DNA from: Cellulomonas sp. SLBN-39 | GTDB lineage: Bacteria; Actinomycetota; Actinomycetes; Actinomycetales; Cellulomonadaceae | Assembly (NCBI RefSeq): GCF_006715865.1 | Contig: NZ_VFOA01000001.1 | Span: forward strand, 3,658,001-3,722,000 | Direction: 5' to 3' | DNA length: 64,000 nt | Shown: one piece after another, positions 9,735 through 18,918 of the stretch | How positions within the stretch are numbered: position 1 is the stretch's first letter | Layout: each line of letters starts with the position of its first letter | Translations under genes and position numbers: made by a program | Notes under the pieces: model-generated | Told to the model about the DNA's origin: nothing | What the model saw: only the letters and a program-made list of their open reading frames with translations | Databases searched by the model: none

Positions 9735-10339
9735 GCGTTCTCCTGCACCTGACGGCGGACCGTGGCCATGCGCTGGACGACGGTCACGGCGGACGCCACC
9801 GCGAGCAGCGCGAGCACGACGGACATGACGACCGTGGGGGCCCCGGCGCCGACCACCGCGGTCGCGACGAGCACGACGAGGAGCCGGTCGGCGCGCTCGG
9901 CGATCCCGCCGCTGGCGGTCATGCCGAGCCCTTCGGCCCGCGCCCGGGCGTAGGGCACGACCGAGCCGAGCACGAGGCAGGCGAGCGCGAGCAGCGCGGC
10001 GGTGCGGTCGTCCCCGCCGCCGACGTACCAGACGACCAGCCCCGAGAAGATCGCGGCGTCGCCGAACCGGTCGAGGGTCGAGTCGAGGAACGCCCCCCAC
10101 GGCCCGGTGCGGCCCGAGCGGCGCGCCATCACCCCGTCGAGGGAGTCGGTGAGCGTGAAGACGCCGATGAGGACCGCGCCGAGCAGCAGGTGCCCGGTCG
10201 GGAACGCCCACAGGGCCGTGACGACCACGACGAGCGTGCCGACGACGGTCACGACGTCCGGGGAGACGCCGGCACGCAGCAGGGCGTCGGCCAGGGGCGC
10301 CCAGACCTTCTGCGCGAGCCCGCGGAAGCGGTTCAGCAC
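9731..10339 (-). CDS. pgsA1: Phosphatidylinositol phosphate synthase (CDP-alcohol phosphatidyltransferase)
   Basis: This integral membrane enzyme joins CDP-diacylglycerol to inositol 1-phosphate, giving the precursor dephosphorylated to phosphatidylinositol. The 202-residue protein has about six transmembrane segments. The complete CDP-OH signature is D65-x2-DG-x2-AR-x8-G-x3-D-x3-D90 within residues 65-90, including the two metal-binding aspartates D86 and D90. The GTG start lies inside the 3' end of the HIT gene (7-nt overlap). The order HIT - pgsA1 - acyltransferase - pimA equals Rv2613c-Rv2610c, which supports the inositol substrate over glycerol 3-phosphate. Confidence 0.92.
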   Translation of the reverse strand: MLNRFRGLAQKVWAPLADALLRAGVSPDVVTVVGTLVVVVTALWAFPTGHLLLGAVLIGVFTLTDSLDGVMARRSGRTGPWGAFLDSTLDRFGDAAIFSGLVVWYVGGGDDRTAALLALACLVLGSVVPYARARAEGLGMTASGGIAERADRLLVVLVATAVVGAGAPTVVMSVVLALLAVASAVTVVQRMATVRRQVQENA

Positions 10340-10917
10340 GTCGTCCCCCCGTCGGCGGGCCACGCCGCGGCCAGGCGCGCACGGGTGTCGCCGAGGACCT
10401 CCGGCAGGGCACGGGTGCTCGCGACGATCGGCAGGAAGTTCGCGTCCCCGCCCCACCGCGGCACGACGTGCTGGTGCAGGTGCGCCTGGATGCCCGCGCC
10501 GGCGACCTGCCCCTGGTTCATGCCGAGGTTGAACCCCTGCGGCGCGTGCACGGCCCGCAGGGTGCGCATGGCGGTGCGGGTCAGGGCGGCGACCTCGACG
10601 ACCTCCTCGGGGGTGAGGTCCGTGTAGTCCGCGACGTGCCGGTAGGGGCAGACCATCAGGTGCCCGGCGTTGTACGGGTACAGGTTGAGCACGACGAACG
10701 CGACGGCTCCGCGCGCGACGACGAGCCCCTCGTCGTCCGGCAGGCCCGGGACGCGGCAGAAGGGGCAGCCGTCGCCGGGGGCGTCGTCGGCCGGCTTGTC
10801 CTGCCCGCCGATGTACGCCATGCGGTGCGGCGTCCACAGCCGCTCGTAGCCGTCGGGGTCCCCGGCGAGGCCGTGCGTGCGGGGCACGGCGTCGCCGGGG
10901 TCGGCGTGGTCGACCAC
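10333..10917 (-). CDS. HIT-domain nucleotide phosphorylase (Rv2613c-like)
   Basis: A 194-residue histidine-triad protein. The triad H146-L-H148-Q-H150-VV is followed by PRWGGDANF, as in actinobacterial Ap4A phosphorylases of the Rv2613c type, which release ADP and ATP from diadenosine tetraphosphate. ERLWTPHRMAYI and EGLVVARG...LNLYPYNAGHLMV match that subgroup along the length. A CPFC pair at residues 51-54 is a further feature. I start at the GTG 5 bp after the thrS stop; an internal ATG (residue 33) would delete conserved sequence. The activity is inferred from family membership. Confidence 0.88.
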   Translation of the reverse strand: MVDHADPGDAVPRTHGLAGDPDGYERLWTPHRMAYIGGQDKPADDAPGDGCPFCRVPGLPDDEGLVVARGAVAFVVLNLYPYNAGHLMVCPYRHVADYTDLTPEEVVEVAALTRTAMRTLRAVHAPQGFNLGMNQGQVAGAGIQAHLHQHVVPRWGGDANFLPIVASTRALPEVLGDTRARLAAAWPADGGTTC

Positions 10918-10922
10918 GGGGG

Positions 10923-12935
10923 TCAGACCTGCACGCGGTCGCGCACCGCGGCGACGATCCGCTCGACCGCCTCGTCGACGGGCACGCCGTTGTCCTGGCG
11001 GCCGTCGCGGTACCGGAACGAGACGGCTCCCGCCTCGGCGTCCTCGCCGCCCGCGATGAGCACGAACGGGATCTTCTGCGTGCTGGCGTTGCGGATCTTC
11101 TTGCCGAACCGGTCGTCGGACCGGTCGACCTCGGCGCGGATCCCCAGGGCGCGCAGGCGCTGCACGACGTCGTCGAGGTACGGCTCGAACGGCTCGGCGA
11201 CGGGCACGGCCAGCACCTGCACGGGCGCGAGCCAGGCGGGGAACGCCCCGGCGTAGTGCTCGGTCAGCACCGCGAAGAACCGCTCGATCGAGCCGAACAG
11301 CGCCCGGTGGATCATGACCGGCCGCTGCCGGCTGCCGTCGGGGGCCGTGTACTCGAGCTCGAACCGCTCGGGCAGGTTGAAGTCGAGCTGGATCGTCGAC
11401 ATCTGCCAGGTCCGCCCGATCGCGTCCTTCGCCTGGACGGAGATCTTCGGGCCGTAGAACGCGGCGCCGCCCGGGTCGGGCACGAGGTCGAGGCCCGAGG
11501 CCTCGGCGACCTCGCGCAGCGTGTCGGTGGCCTCCTGCCACACCTCGTCCGAGCCGACGGACTTCTCGGGGTTCTTCGTCGACAGCTCGAGGTAGAAGTC
11601 GTCGAGGCCGTAGTCCTTGAGCAGGTCGAGGACGAAGGTGAGCAGGCTGGTCAGCTCGTCCTTCATCTGCTCGCGGGTGCAGTAGATGTGCGCGTCGTCC
11701 TGGGTGAAGCCGCGGGCGCGGGTCATGCCGTGCACGACGCCCGACTTCTCGTACCGGTAGACCGTGCCGAACTCGAAGAGCCGCAGCGGCAGCTCGCGGT
11801 ACGAGCGGCCGCGCGCGGCGAAGATCAGGTTGTGCATCGGGCAGTTCATGGGCTTGAGGTAGTAGTTCTGCCCGGCCCGGCGCACGTGGCCCTCGGCGTC
11901 GCGCTCCTCGTCGAGCTGCATGGGCGGGTACATGCCGTCGGCGTACCAGTCCAGGTGCCCGGAGATCTGGAAGAGCTGCTCCTTGGTGATGTGCGGGCTG
12001 TTGACGAACGAGTAGCCCGCCTGCACGTGCCGGCGGCGCGAGTACTCCTCCATCTCCATGCGGATGATCCCGCCCTTGGGGTGGAACACCGCCAGGCCCG
12101 ACCCGATCTCCTCGGGGAACGAGAACAGGTCGAGCTCGTTGCCCAGCTTGCGGTGGTCGCGCCGCTCCGCCTCGGCGATCCGGTCGAGGTACGCCTTGAG
12201 CTCGTCCTTGGTCGGCCACGCGGTGCCGTAGACGCGCTGCAGCTGCGGGTTCTTCTCCGAGCCGCGCCAGTACGCCGCGGCGGACCGGGTCAGCTGGAAG
12301 CCGTTGCCGATGAGGCGGGTGCTGGGCAGGTGCGGGCCGCGGCACAGGTCCTGCCACACGACGGCCTCGGACTCGCGTCCGGCGCCGCGCACGTTCTGGT
12401 AGATCGACAGCCCGCCGAGGCCGACCTCGACGGACGCGCCGTCGGTGCTGCCGGCGTCGCCCTTCAGGCCGATCAGCTCGAGCTTGTAGGGCTCGGCGGC
12501 GAGCTCCTCGCGCGCCTGGGCCTCGGTGACCTCCCACCGCCGGAAGGTCTGCCCCTCCTTGACGATGCGCCCCATGACCTTCTCGACGGCCTTGAGGTCC
12601 TCGGGGGTGAACGGGGTCTCGACGTCGAAGTCGTAGTAGAAGCCGTCGGTGATCGGCGGGCCGATGCCCAGGCGCGCCGACGGGTTGACCTCCTGCACGG
12701 CCTGCGCCAGGACGTGGGCGGCGGAGTGCCGCAGCACGGCGAGCCCGTCGGGCGAGCCGATCGTGACGGCCTCCACGACGGACCCGGCGGGCAGCTCCAC
12801 CGCGAGGTCCTTCAGCTCCCCGTCGACGCGGACGACGACGACGTCACGGCGGTCGGCGAACAGCGTCGTCCCCGTGGTGCCCGCCTCCACCTGGGTCGCG
12901 ACTCCGTCGACGGTCAGGGCGATGCTCTCGGGCAC
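10923..12935 (-). CDS. thrS: Threonyl-tRNA synthetase
   Basis: Class II synthetase charging tRNA-Thr, 670 residues. Domains in order are: TGS (1-65), the tRNA-SAD editing region (about 85-240, with [12 protein letters not shown] and the HLPSTRL segment), the catalytic core with motif 2 ([24 protein letters not shown]), the zinc-ligand Cys in KPMNCPMHN, motif 3 ([10 protein letters not shown]), and the anticodon-binding domain (PVQVLAVPV to end). The GTG at 12935 has a GAGGAG ribosome site 10 nt upstream. A TAGCAT box at 13012-13017 is a candidate -10. It heads the operon running to the LemA-like gene. Confidence 0.98.
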   Translation of the reverse strand: MPESIALTVDGVATQVEAGTTGTTLFADRRDVVVVRVDGELKDLAVELPAGSVVEAVTIGSPDGLAVLRHSAAHVLAQAVQEVNPSARLGIGPPITDGFYYDFDVETPFTPEDLKAVEKVMGRIVKEGQTFRRWEVTEAQAREELAAEPYKLELIGLKGDAGSTDGASVEVGLGGLSIYQNVRGAGRESEAVVWQDLCRGPHLPSTRLIGNGFQLTRSAAAYWRGSEKNPQLQRVYGTAWPTKDELKAYLDRIAEAERRDHRKLGNELDLFSFPEEIGSGLAVFHPKGGIIRMEMEEYSRRRHVQAGYSFVNSPHITKEQLFQISGHLDWYADGMYPPMQLDEERDAEGHVRRAGQNYYLKPMNCPMHNLIFAARGRSYRELPLRLFEFGTVYRYEKSGVVHGMTRARGFTQDDAHIYCTREQMKDELTSLLTFVLDLLKDYGLDDFYLELSTKNPEKSVGSDEVWQEATDTLREVAEASGLDLVPDPGGAAFYGPKISVQAKDAIGRTWQMSTIQLDFNLPERFELEYTAPDGSRQRPVMIHRALFGSIERFFAVLTEHYAGAFPAWLAPVQVLAVPVAEPFEPYLDDVVQRLRALGIRAEVDRSDDRFGKKIRNASTQKIPFVLIAGGEDAEAGAVSFRYRDGRQDNGVPVDEAVERIVAAVRDRVQV

Positions 12936-13011
12936 GTGCGTGGCTCCTCGTGGTGCGCCCGCGCCGCACAGGTCGCGGCGGTGTCGGCGGTCGCCGAGCC
13001 GGGCGTGGTCG

Positions 13012-13017
13012 ATGCTA
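13012..13017 (-). promoter_or_regulatory. Candidate -10 box for thrS
   Basis: TAGCAT on the minus strand, 77 bp before the thrS start, in the 161-bp gap to nadE. No clear -35 was seen, and no T-box leader structure was recognised. Confidence 0.35.
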
Positions 13018-13096
13018 CCGACCCGGCCGTCCCCGTCCGCACGGATCGCCGCGCCGGTGGCACGGCGCGACGGCGGCGGCGGCGCACCGCACCGCG

Positions 13097-15145
13097 TCAG
13101 CGGGGCCCGTCGGGGACGTGCGCGACGTCGGCGAGCCAGGCGGCCGCGCTCGCGTCGGAGGGCATCCGCCAGTCCCCGCGCGGCGACATCGTGCCGCCCG
13201 CGCTGACCTTCGGCCCGTTCGGCAGCGCCGACCGCTTGAACTGGCTGGCGAAGAACCGGCGCACGAACACCTCGAGCCACCGCCGGACCGTCGGCAGGTC
13301 GTAGGCGGCGCGGGCGTCCACGGGGAAGCCGGGCGGCCACGCGCCGGCCTGCGCGTCTCGCCACGCGTGCCAGGCCAGGAACGCGACCTTGCGCGGACGC
13401 GTGCCGTGCCGCAGCACCTGGTAGAGCGTGAAGTCCTGCAGCGCGTACGGCCCGACCACGTCCTCCGTGCGCTGCAGCGGCTCGCCCTCGCGGGCCGGCA
13501 CGAGCTCGGGCGAGATCTCCTGGTCCAGCACCCGGCCCAGCACCTCGTTCGTCTCGGCGCCGAAGTGGTCCTCGGCGATCACCCAGCGGATGAGGTGCTG
13601 GATGAGCGTCTTGGGCACGCCCGCGTTGACCGCGTAGTGCGACATCTGGTCGCCGACGCCGTACGTGCACCAGCCCAGCGCGAGCTCGGAGAGGTCGCCG
13701 GTGCCCAGCACGATCCCGCCGCGCTGGTTCGCGGCCCGGAACAGGTAGTCGGTCCGCAGCCCGGCCTGCACGTTCTCGAAGGTGACGTCGTAGACCTCGG
13801 CACCGGTGCCCGCGGGGTGCCCGAGGTCCGCGAGCACCTGACGCGCCGCCGGACGGATGTCGATCTCCTCGGCGGTCGTGCCGAGCGCCCGCATGAGGGC
13901 CCAGGCGCTGCTGCGGGTCGTCTCGCTCGTGGCGAAGCCGGGCATCGTGAACGCGAGCACGTCGCTGCGCGGGCGCCCGAGCCGGTCCATCGCCCGCGCC
14001 GCGACGATCAGCGCGTGCGTGGAGTCCAGCCCGCCCGAGACGCCGATGACGACCTTGGCGTCGCCGACGGCCCGCAGCCGCTGCTCGAGCCCCGAGACCT
14101 GGATGTTGTAGGCCTCGTAGCAGTCGAGCGCGAGACGCTGCGGGTCGTCGGGCACGAAGGGGAACCGGTCGACGGTGCGCCGCAGCCCGACGTCCCCCGC
14201 GGGCGGGGCGAGCGCGAAGGTCACCCGCCGCAGGTCCGTGCCCGCGGGCGCGAGGCCGCTCGCCCGCCGGTTGTCGTCGAACGTGCCCGTGCGCATGCGC
14301 TCGGACCGCAGCCGGTCCAGGTCGACGTCCGCGACCGCGGTGCGCGGCCCGTCGGGGAACCGCTCCGTCTCGGCCAGCAGGTCGCCGAGCTCGTAGACCA
14401 TGGTCTGCCCGTCCCAGGACAGGTCGGTCGTCGACTCCCCCTGCCCGGCCGCCGCGTACACGTAGGCGGCCTGGCACCGGGCCGACGCCGACCGCACGAG
14501 CAGCCGGCGGTCCTCGGCGCGGGCCACCGTCACCGGGCTGCTCGAGAGGTTCACCAGGACCGTCGCGCCGGCGAGCGCGGCCGTGGCGCTCGGCGGCACG
14601 GGCACCCACATGTCCTCGCACACCTCGACGTGCAGCACGAGGCCCGGCACGTCCTCGGCCTCGAAGAGCAGGTCGGGGCCGACGGGGACCCGCTGCCCCG
14701 CGACGGTGGTCGTGCCGCGCACCTCGTCGCCGGGGGCGAACCAGCGCCGCTCGTAGAACTCCCGGTAGGTGGGGAGGTGGGACTTGGGCGCGACGCCGAG
14801 CACGCGACCCCGGTGGACCACGACGGCGGCGTTGAGCAGGCGGCTGCCGTGCCGCAGGGGTGCGCCGACCACGAGCACGGGCATCAGGTCCACGGACGCG
14901 TCCACCAGGGTGCGCAGGGCGTCCTCGACGGCGTCGAGCAGCACGTCCTGCAGGAAGAGGTCGTCGAGGGCGTACCCGGACAGGCACAGCTCGGGGAAGA
15001 CCGCGACGGCCACGGCGTCGTCGTGGCAGGCCCGCGCCGCGTCGAGCACGGCGGCGACGTTGGCCGCGGGGTCCGCGACGGTGACCGGGACGGTGCACGC
15101 GGCGACGCGCGCGAACCCGTGGGCGTAGGCCGAGAAGAAGTCCAC
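13097..15145 (-). CDS. nadE: Glutamine-dependent NAD(+) synthetase
   Basis: It converts nicotinate adenine dinucleotide, ATP and glutamine to NAD. The 682-residue protein joins an N-terminal nitrilase-type glutaminase with the triad E52, K121 ([14 protein letters not shown]) and C176 (VEVCEDMW) to a C-terminal synthetase with the P-loop [15 protein letters not shown]. The triad numbering equals that of the M. tuberculosis enzyme. Further synthetase motifs are [12 protein letters not shown] and the C-terminal [13 protein letters not shown]. The GTG start at 15145 follows GACTCCTGAC, which is not a strong ribosome site. Its 5' end lies next to tRNA-Val with a hairpin between them. Confidence 0.97.
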   Translation of the reverse strand: MDFFSAYAHGFARVAACTVPVTVADPAANVAAVLDAARACHDDAVAVAVFPELCLSGYALDDLFLQDVLLDAVEDALRTLVDASVDLMPVLVVGAPLRHGSRLLNAAVVVHRGRVLGVAPKSHLPTYREFYERRWFAPGDEVRGTTTVAGQRVPVGPDLLFEAEDVPGLVLHVEVCEDMWVPVPPSATAALAGATVLVNLSSSPVTVARAEDRRLLVRSASARCQAAYVYAAAGQGESTTDLSWDGQTMVYELGDLLAETERFPDGPRTAVADVDLDRLRSERMRTGTFDDNRRASGLAPAGTDLRRVTFALAPPAGDVGLRRTVDRFPFVPDDPQRLALDCYEAYNIQVSGLEQRLRAVGDAKVVIGVSGGLDSTHALIVAARAMDRLGRPRSDVLAFTMPGFATSETTRSSAWALMRALGTTAEEIDIRPAARQVLADLGHPAGTGAEVYDVTFENVQAGLRTDYLFRAANQRGGIVLGTGDLSELALGWCTYGVGDQMSHYAVNAGVPKTLIQHLIRWVIAEDHFGAETNEVLGRVLDQEISPELVPAREGEPLQRTEDVVGPYALQDFTLYQVLRHGTRPRKVAFLAWHAWRDAQAGAWPPGFPVDARAAYDLPTVRRWLEVFVRRFFASQFKRSALPNGPKVSAGGTMSPRGDWRMPSDASAAAWLADVAHVPDGPR

Positions 15146-15205
15146 GTCAGGAGTCTTCCACGGGCCAGGCAGGGGCAGCGGGCGAGCACGGAACGAGGGG
15201 GAACG

Positions 15206-15238
15206 CACGACAGCCCCGGCGGGGCCGGGGCTGTCGTG
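15206..15238 (-). terminator. Terminator hairpin between tRNA-Val and nadE
   Basis: A perfect 14-bp inverted repeat (CACGACAGCCCCGG and its complement) with a 5-nt loop. It lies 11 bp beyond the 3' end of tRNA-Val(CAC) on the same strand and 61 bp before nadE. It most likely ends the tRNA transcript. Confidence 0.75.
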
Positions 15239-15249
15239 TCCTGCGACGG

Positions 15250-15321
15250 TGGGCGATACTGGGTTCGAACCAGTGACCTCCTCGGTGTGAACGAGGCGCT
15301 CTACCACTGAGCCAATCGCCC
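15250..15321 (-). tRNA. tRNA-Val (anticodon CAC)
   Basis: 72-nt cloverleaf on the minus strand. The acceptor stem GGGCGAT pairs with ATCGCCC and is followed by discriminator A. The anticodon stem CCTCG/CGAGG holds the loop TTCACAC with anticodon CAC, and the T arm is GGTTCGAAC. The 3' CCA is not encoded. It reads GUG codons. Confidence 0.95.
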
Positions 15322-15355
15322 GTCGCGCACCACCCGTGGGCGGCGTGCGCAGACG

Positions 15356-15361
15356 ATGCTA
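15356..15361 (-). promoter_or_regulatory. Candidate -10 box for tRNA-Val(CAC)
   Basis: TAGCAT on the minus strand, 34 bp upstream of the tRNA 5' end. A -35 is not obvious. Confidence 0.35.
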
Positions 15362-15684
15362 GCCCAAGTCGGGACGACTTCCGAACCGGGCGCCGGACGG
15401 CGCGCCGACGGGCCGACGGGTGGCCGGCGGGCCGTCGGTCGGGGGCGGCGCCACCCGTCCGGACGACACGCCGGGCGCGGGACAGCCGAACGGCTCTTGC
15501 ACACGTCCGGGTGAAGCGCAAGGCTCGCACCAGCACGGACACCGTCGTCGCAAACGTTTCAGTCCCCGGGCCCTTGCGTCCGGGCGGGTGAACTCCACCT
15601 GCTGGCAGGTCCTAACCGGCCGCTGGCCTGCCATGATGGTCCGGCACGAGCAGCCGCGCTCGCAGCACATGACAGGAGGACCCG
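15362..15684. other. Intergenic region upstream of the ssgA-like gene
   Basis: 323 bp without a recognisable gene. It contains the palindrome AAACGTTT at 15552-15559, whose core resembles LacI-type operators. A strong ribosome site (AGGAGG) lies just before the start codon at 15685. No transposon end or RNA family was recognised. The region probably carries the promoter of the SsgA-like gene, but no convincing -35/-10 pair was found. Confidence 0.5.
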
Positions 15685-16113
15685 ATGACAGACTCGTCGT
15701 ACGACGTCGTCGAGGTCGTCGCCATGCAGCTCATCGGGTCCGACGCGAGCGTCATCCCCGTCTCCGCCGAGCTGTCCTTCCGGACGAGCGACCCGTACAC
15801 GGTCCGTGCCGTCTTCACCGGTGCCCACACGATGTCGACCTGGCTGCTCGGGCGCGAGCTCCTCGCGCAGGGCGTGCACGCCACGGCCGACGCCCCCGCC
15901 GGCACCGGCGACGTGCAGGTCTGGCGAGACGACGACCCCGACTACACGCTCGTGTCGCTGAGCGGCGTGGAGGGCAGCGCCCTCCTGGCCGCCCCGACCG
16001 AGCCGTTCGTGCGGTTCCTGACGGCGACCGAGTCGCTCGTGCCCGTGGGGGCCGAGTCCGACCGCATGGAGGGCGAGATCTCCGCCCTCATCGCGGCGCT
16101 GCTCACCGCCTGA
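15685..16113 (+). CDS. SsgA-family sporulation/cell-division regulator-like protein
   Basis: A 142-residue protein of the SsgA-like family (SALPs), known in streptomycetes for placing FtsZ and controlling septum formation. Family features seen are the N-terminal beta-rich half (PVSAELSFRTSDPYTVRAVF), the TWLLGRELLAQG helix, GDVQVWRDD and a C-terminal helical tail ending SALIAALLTA. Length matches the family (130-145 aa). A strong AGGAGG lies 6 nt before ATG. It stands alone between tRNA-Val and the convergent pabC, so context adds nothing. A role in septation of a rod-shaped or branching actinobacterium is an inference. Confidence 0.85.
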   Translation: MTDSSYDVVEVVAMQLIGSDASVIPVSAELSFRTSDPYTVRAVFTGAHTMSTWLLGRELLAQGVHATADAPAGTGDVQVWRDDDPDYTLVSLSGVEGSALLAAPTEPFVRFLTATESLVPVGAESDRMEGEISALIAALLTA

Positions 16114-16172
16114 CGCCACCGCACCACGACCCCGGCCGGCCCGCACCTCGTGCGTGGCCGGCTGTCGTGCGT

Positions 16173-16200
16173 CCCGGCGCCGTCCGCGGACGGCGCCGGG
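16173..16200. terminator. Bidirectional hairpin between convergent ssgA-like and pabC genes
   Basis: An inverted repeat (CCCGGCGCCGTCC and its complement) with 12 bp or so of stem around a short loop. It lies between the stop codons of two convergent genes at 16113 and 16215, so it may serve both. No T tract. Confidence 0.6.
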
Positions 16201-16214
16201 CCCGCCGCGAGGCG

Positions 16215-17078
16215 TCAGGGGTCGAGGTCGTCCGCCATCCGCGCCTCGACCAGCGCGCGGACCTGCTGCGACAGCTCCCCCGCCGCGACGGGCGTGCCGT
16301 CGAGCTCGACCACGGGCGTGACGTTGCGGATGGACCCGGTCAGGGCGAGCCCGGCGCGCCCCGCGACGACCTCGTCGAGGACCGACCAGGGCAGCTCGGT
16401 CGGCGCCGCCTCGCGCACGGGCAGGCCCTCCTGCGCGGACCACTCGAGCACGAGGGCCCGCGTGATGCCCGCGAGGCAGCCCGTCTCGAGCGACGGCGTG
16501 AGGAGCTCTCCCCCCGTCTCGACGAAGACGTTGGACCCGGTGCCCTCGCTCAGGCGCCCCCGGGTGTCGGCGAGGAGCGCCTCGTCGGCGCCCGCGGCCG
16601 TCGCCCGGCCGAGCGCGACGACGTTCTCGCCGTAGGACGTGGTCTTGAGCCCGGCCAGGGGCGACCGCTCGTTGCGGACCCACGGCACGCGGACGGCGCG
16701 CGACGTGCGCAGCCCGGACGCCGGGGCGGCCACGACCACGACGGTGGGGCGCTGCTCGGCGGGGGCGAACCGGCCCGAGCCCATCGGCCCGGGGCCGCCG
16801 GTCACGGTGATCCGCAGGCGTCCCGCGTCGGACCCGGCCGCCGCTAGCACCGCGTCGACGCCCTCGCGGACCTCGTCGAGCGGCAGCGGCGGCAGGCCCA
16901 GACCGCGCGCGGACGCCTGCAGCCGGGCGAGGTGCCGGGTCAGGGCGAACGCACGACCGCCGACGACGGCGCAGGTCTCGAAGACCCCGTCGCCGACGGT
17001 GAGCCCGTGGTCGACCGCCGTCAGGACGGGCTCGTCAGGTCCTCGCAGCCGGCCGCCGGCCCAGATCGTCGTCACCAC
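16215..17078 (-). CDS. pabC: Aminodeoxychorismate lyase-like class IV aminotransferase
   Basis: A 287-residue fold-type IV PLP enzyme. It has DHGLTVGDGVFETCAV near the N-terminus, the PLP lysine K145 in LAGLKTTSYGENV, EGTGSNVFV, and TPSLETGCLAGITR. This subgroup includes 4-amino-4-deoxychorismate lyase, branched-chain aminotransferases and D-amino acid transaminases. Placement 4 bp after a chorismate-binding PabB-type gene makes the lyase, which gives 4-aminobenzoate for folate, the best call. Start is one of two adjacent GTGs (17078 or 17075); I took the first. PabA (glutaminase) is not in the window. Confidence 0.82.
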   Translation of the reverse strand: MVTTIWAGGRLRGPDEPVLTAVDHGLTVGDGVFETCAVVGGRAFALTRHLARLQASARGLGLPPLPLDEVREGVDAVLAAAGSDAGRLRITVTGGPGPMGSGRFAPAEQRPTVVVVAAPASGLRTSRAVRVPWVRNERSPLAGLKTTSYGENVVALGRATAAGADEALLADTRGRLSEGTGSNVFVETGGELLTPSLETGCLAGITRALVLEWSAQEGLPVREAAPTELPWSVLDEVVAGRAGLALTGSIRNVTPVVELDGTPVAAGELSQQVRALVEARMADDLDP

Positions 17079-17082
17079 GCGG

Positions 17083-18210
17083 TCATCCTGCCACCCCGGG
17101 CGGGGGTGCCCCGGTCGAGGCCAGGGCGACGAGACGGGAGGCCTTGAGCTCGGTCTCGTCCCACTCCTGCTCGGCGTCGCTGCCCCAGGTGATCCCGGCA
17201 CCCGTGCCGAACCGGAGCACGCCGTCGGACCACCAGAACGTGCGGATGGCCACGGCGAGCTCGGCGCGCAGGGTGCCGTCCTCGTCGACGCGGGCCCAGC
17301 CGACGAGGCCGCAGTAGGGGCCGCGCGGCACGGGCTCGAGCGCGGTCAGCAGCCGCAGGGCCGAGCTCTTGGGCGCGCCGGAGACCGACCCGGGCGGGTA
17401 CGTCGCGTCCAGCAGGTCGGCCAGCAGGGTCCCGGCCGGGCGACGCGGGTCGAGGAGGTCGCCCGCCACGGTCGAGACGAGGTGCACCAGGCCGGGGTGC
17501 TGCTCGACGGCGAGCAGGTGCTCGACGCGCACGGTCCCGGGACGGCACACCTGCTGCAGGTCGTTGCGGACGAGGTCGGTGATCATGACGTTCTCGGCGC
17601 GGTCCTTGGCGCTGAGCCCGGCGGGCGTGCGGGCGGTGCCCTTGATCGGCGCCGACGTGACCACGCCGTCCTGGACGCGCAGGAACAGCTCGGGCGACGC
17701 CGTGACGACCCAGCAGGCCGGCACGGGCCCGCCGGCCGGCACGTGCACGCCCCCGCCGTAGGGCGCGGGGTTGCCGTCGGCGAGCCGGGCACCGAGGGCC
17801 CGCGCGTCCGGGTCCCCCGGCAGCGGCGCGGCCAGCACACGGCAGAGGTTGGCCTGGTAGACGTCGCCGGCGCGGATGCGCGCACGGACCGCGTGGACCG
17901 CGTCGACGTAGGCGGGCCCGTCCAGGGACGTGGCCCACGACTCCGGCGCGGGCCCGCGCCACTCCCCCGCCGCCGACGCGCCGGGGAGGTCGGGAGCGCT
18001 CCGCACGTCGGCGAACCGCCATGCGTCCACCTGCCCCTCGAACGTGCCCACGAGGGCCCACCAGCCGGGCCCCAGCCGATCGGGGTCCGCCCGCACCTCC
18101 ACGTGCTCGACGACGCCGCGCGCGTGCACGCCCGCGAACCAGGCCTCCCCCGGGGCGACGGCACCGTCCCCGCCCGGACGGGGACGGAAGGCGGAAGCAG
18201 GCTCGGGCAC
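17083..18210 (-). CDS. pabB: Aminodeoxychorismate synthase component I-like, chorismate-binding enzyme
   Basis: A 375-residue protein from the PabB/TrpE/menaquinone-isochorismate family. Conserved segments are SPELFLRV, the catalytic PIKGTARTP, AENVMITDLVRNDL, the VHLVSTVAG strand, YPPGSVSGAPK and the C-terminal FGTGAGITWGSD. It lacks an N-terminal TrpE-like regulatory domain of full length and has no fused amidotransferase. The pairing with the lyase gene 4 bp downstream supports 4-aminobenzoate synthesis rather than tryptophan. The GTG at 18210 is preceded by TAGGTT at exactly 6 nt with no ribosome site, so a leaderless mRNA is likely. Confidence 0.87.
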   Translation of the reverse strand: MPEPASAFRPRPGGDGAVAPGEAWFAGVHARGVVEHVEVRADPDRLGPGWWALVGTFEGQVDAWRFADVRSAPDLPGASAAGEWRGPAPESWATSLDGPAYVDAVHAVRARIRAGDVYQANLCRVLAAPLPGDPDARALGARLADGNPAPYGGGVHVPAGGPVPACWVVTASPELFLRVQDGVVTSAPIKGTARTPAGLSAKDRAENVMITDLVRNDLQQVCRPGTVRVEHLLAVEQHPGLVHLVSTVAGDLLDPRRPAGTLLADLLDATYPPGSVSGAPKSSALRLLTALEPVPRGPYCGLVGWARVDEDGTLRAELAVAIRTFWWSDGVLRFGTGAGITWGSDAEQEWDETELKASRLVALASTGAPPPGVAG

Positions 18211-18216
18211 GGCCCC

Positions 18217-18222
18217 AACCTA
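18217..18222 (-). promoter_or_regulatory. -10 box of leaderless pabB transcript
   Basis: TAGGTT on the minus strand, then 6 nt (GGGGCC), then the GTG of pabB. It is almost identical to the arrangement at moeA (TAGGTT, GGGCCC, ATG). Confidence 0.55.
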
Positions 18223-18383
18223 CCGAGCCGCTCGGGTGCGCCTCCCGCGCCGTCCCGCGGCAGCGGCGCGACGCGACCGTCGCCGCAGACGCCGGAGGCG
18301 ACCCGCTGACCTGGGCAGAGACCATCAGCAGGGCTCCGCGAGGTACCGCGCAGCGCCCGCGTCACCCCTCTGCCGGGGTCCGG

Positions 18384-18414
18384 TTGGACTCTTCCCGAGA
18401 TCGTGGTCTAGAGT
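18384..18414 (+). promoter_or_regulatory. Promoter of the Gly-Cys-Val tRNA cluster
   Basis: TTGGAC at 18384-18389 is a good -35. TCTAGA (17-bp spacing) or TAGAGT (19-bp) at 18407-18414 is the -10. This lies about 47 bp upstream of tRNA-Gly and is the best sigma-70-like promoter in the window. Confidence 0.6.
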
Positions 18415-18460
18415 CTTCGACGCACCACGGAACGCCGGTGAAACGGCAGGAAGTGGCAGT

Positions 18461-18532
18461 GCGGACGTGGCTCAGTGGTAGAGCATCACCTTGCCAAGGT
18501 GAGGGTCGCGGGTTCGAATCCCGTCGTCCGCT
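18461..18532 (+). tRNA. tRNA-Gly (anticodon GCC)
   Basis: 72-nt cloverleaf. Acceptor GCGGACG pairs with CGTCCGC and is followed by discriminator T. The anticodon loop TTGCCAA has anticodon GCC, and the T arm is GGTTCGAATCC. No encoded CCA. First of three tRNAs. Confidence 0.96.
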
Positions 18533-18582
18533 CGGAGGATTTCCTGGTCGGCTCCTGAGCCGTTGAGGACTCCGGTCTCACC

Positions 18583-18653
18583 GGTGGAGTGGCCGAGTGG
18601 CTAGGCAGCGGCCTGCAAAGCCGTCCACACGGGTTCGAATCCCGTCTCCACCT
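18583..18653 (+). tRNA. tRNA-Cys (anticodon GCA)
   Basis: 71-nt cloverleaf. Acceptor GGTGGAG pairs with CTCCACC and is followed by discriminator T, a known identity element (U73) for cysteine. The anticodon loop CTGCAAA has anticodon GCA. It lies 50 bp after tRNA-Gly. No encoded CCA. Confidence 0.96.
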
Positions 18654-18671
18654 CGGCTTTCACCACCGCAT

Positions 18672-18746
18672 GGGCGATTGGCGCAGCGGTAGCGCGCTTC
18701 CCTGACACGGAAGAGGTCACTGGTTCGATCCCAGTATCGCCCACCA
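18672..18746 (+). tRNA. tRNA-Val (anticodon GAC), CCA encoded
   Basis: Cloverleaf of 72 nt plus an encoded CCA. Acceptor GGGCGAT pairs with ATCGCCC, then ACCA. The anticodon loop CTGACAC has anticodon GAC. It lies 18 bp after tRNA-Cys. It is the only tRNA here with a genomic CCA. Confidence 0.96.
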
Positions 18747-18763
18747 GCTCGAATGCATGACAG

Positions 18764-18798
18764 AGCCCGTTCCGGAGTATTCCGGGACGGGCTTTCTG
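18764..18798 (+). terminator. Terminator of the tRNA cluster
   Basis: A 13-bp stem (AGCCCGTTCCGGA with TCCGGGACGGGCT, one G-U pair) with a short loop. It is followed by TTTCTG and lies 18 bp past tRNA-Val(GAC). Good intrinsic terminator. Confidence 0.8.
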
Positions 18799-18918
18799 CT
18801 GCCCGCCCGCCGAGGCACGCGGCCCGCGCGACCCCTCGCCGATCACCACGGTGCGGCGCCGGGCTCCCGCCGGGGCTCCGGCGGCCGGGACCCGGTGACA
18901 GCCGGCACTCCGCAGCGC

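Noticed and set aside
12936..13096. T-box or attenuator leader for thrS
   Set aside because: No T-box sequence (UGGNACC-like anticodon-binding bulge) or specifier hairpin was recognised, and the gap is short.
18799..18918. Small gene between the tRNA cluster and GH43
   Set aside because: No ribosome site or conserved frame in 120 bp. Only the two flanking hairpins stand out.
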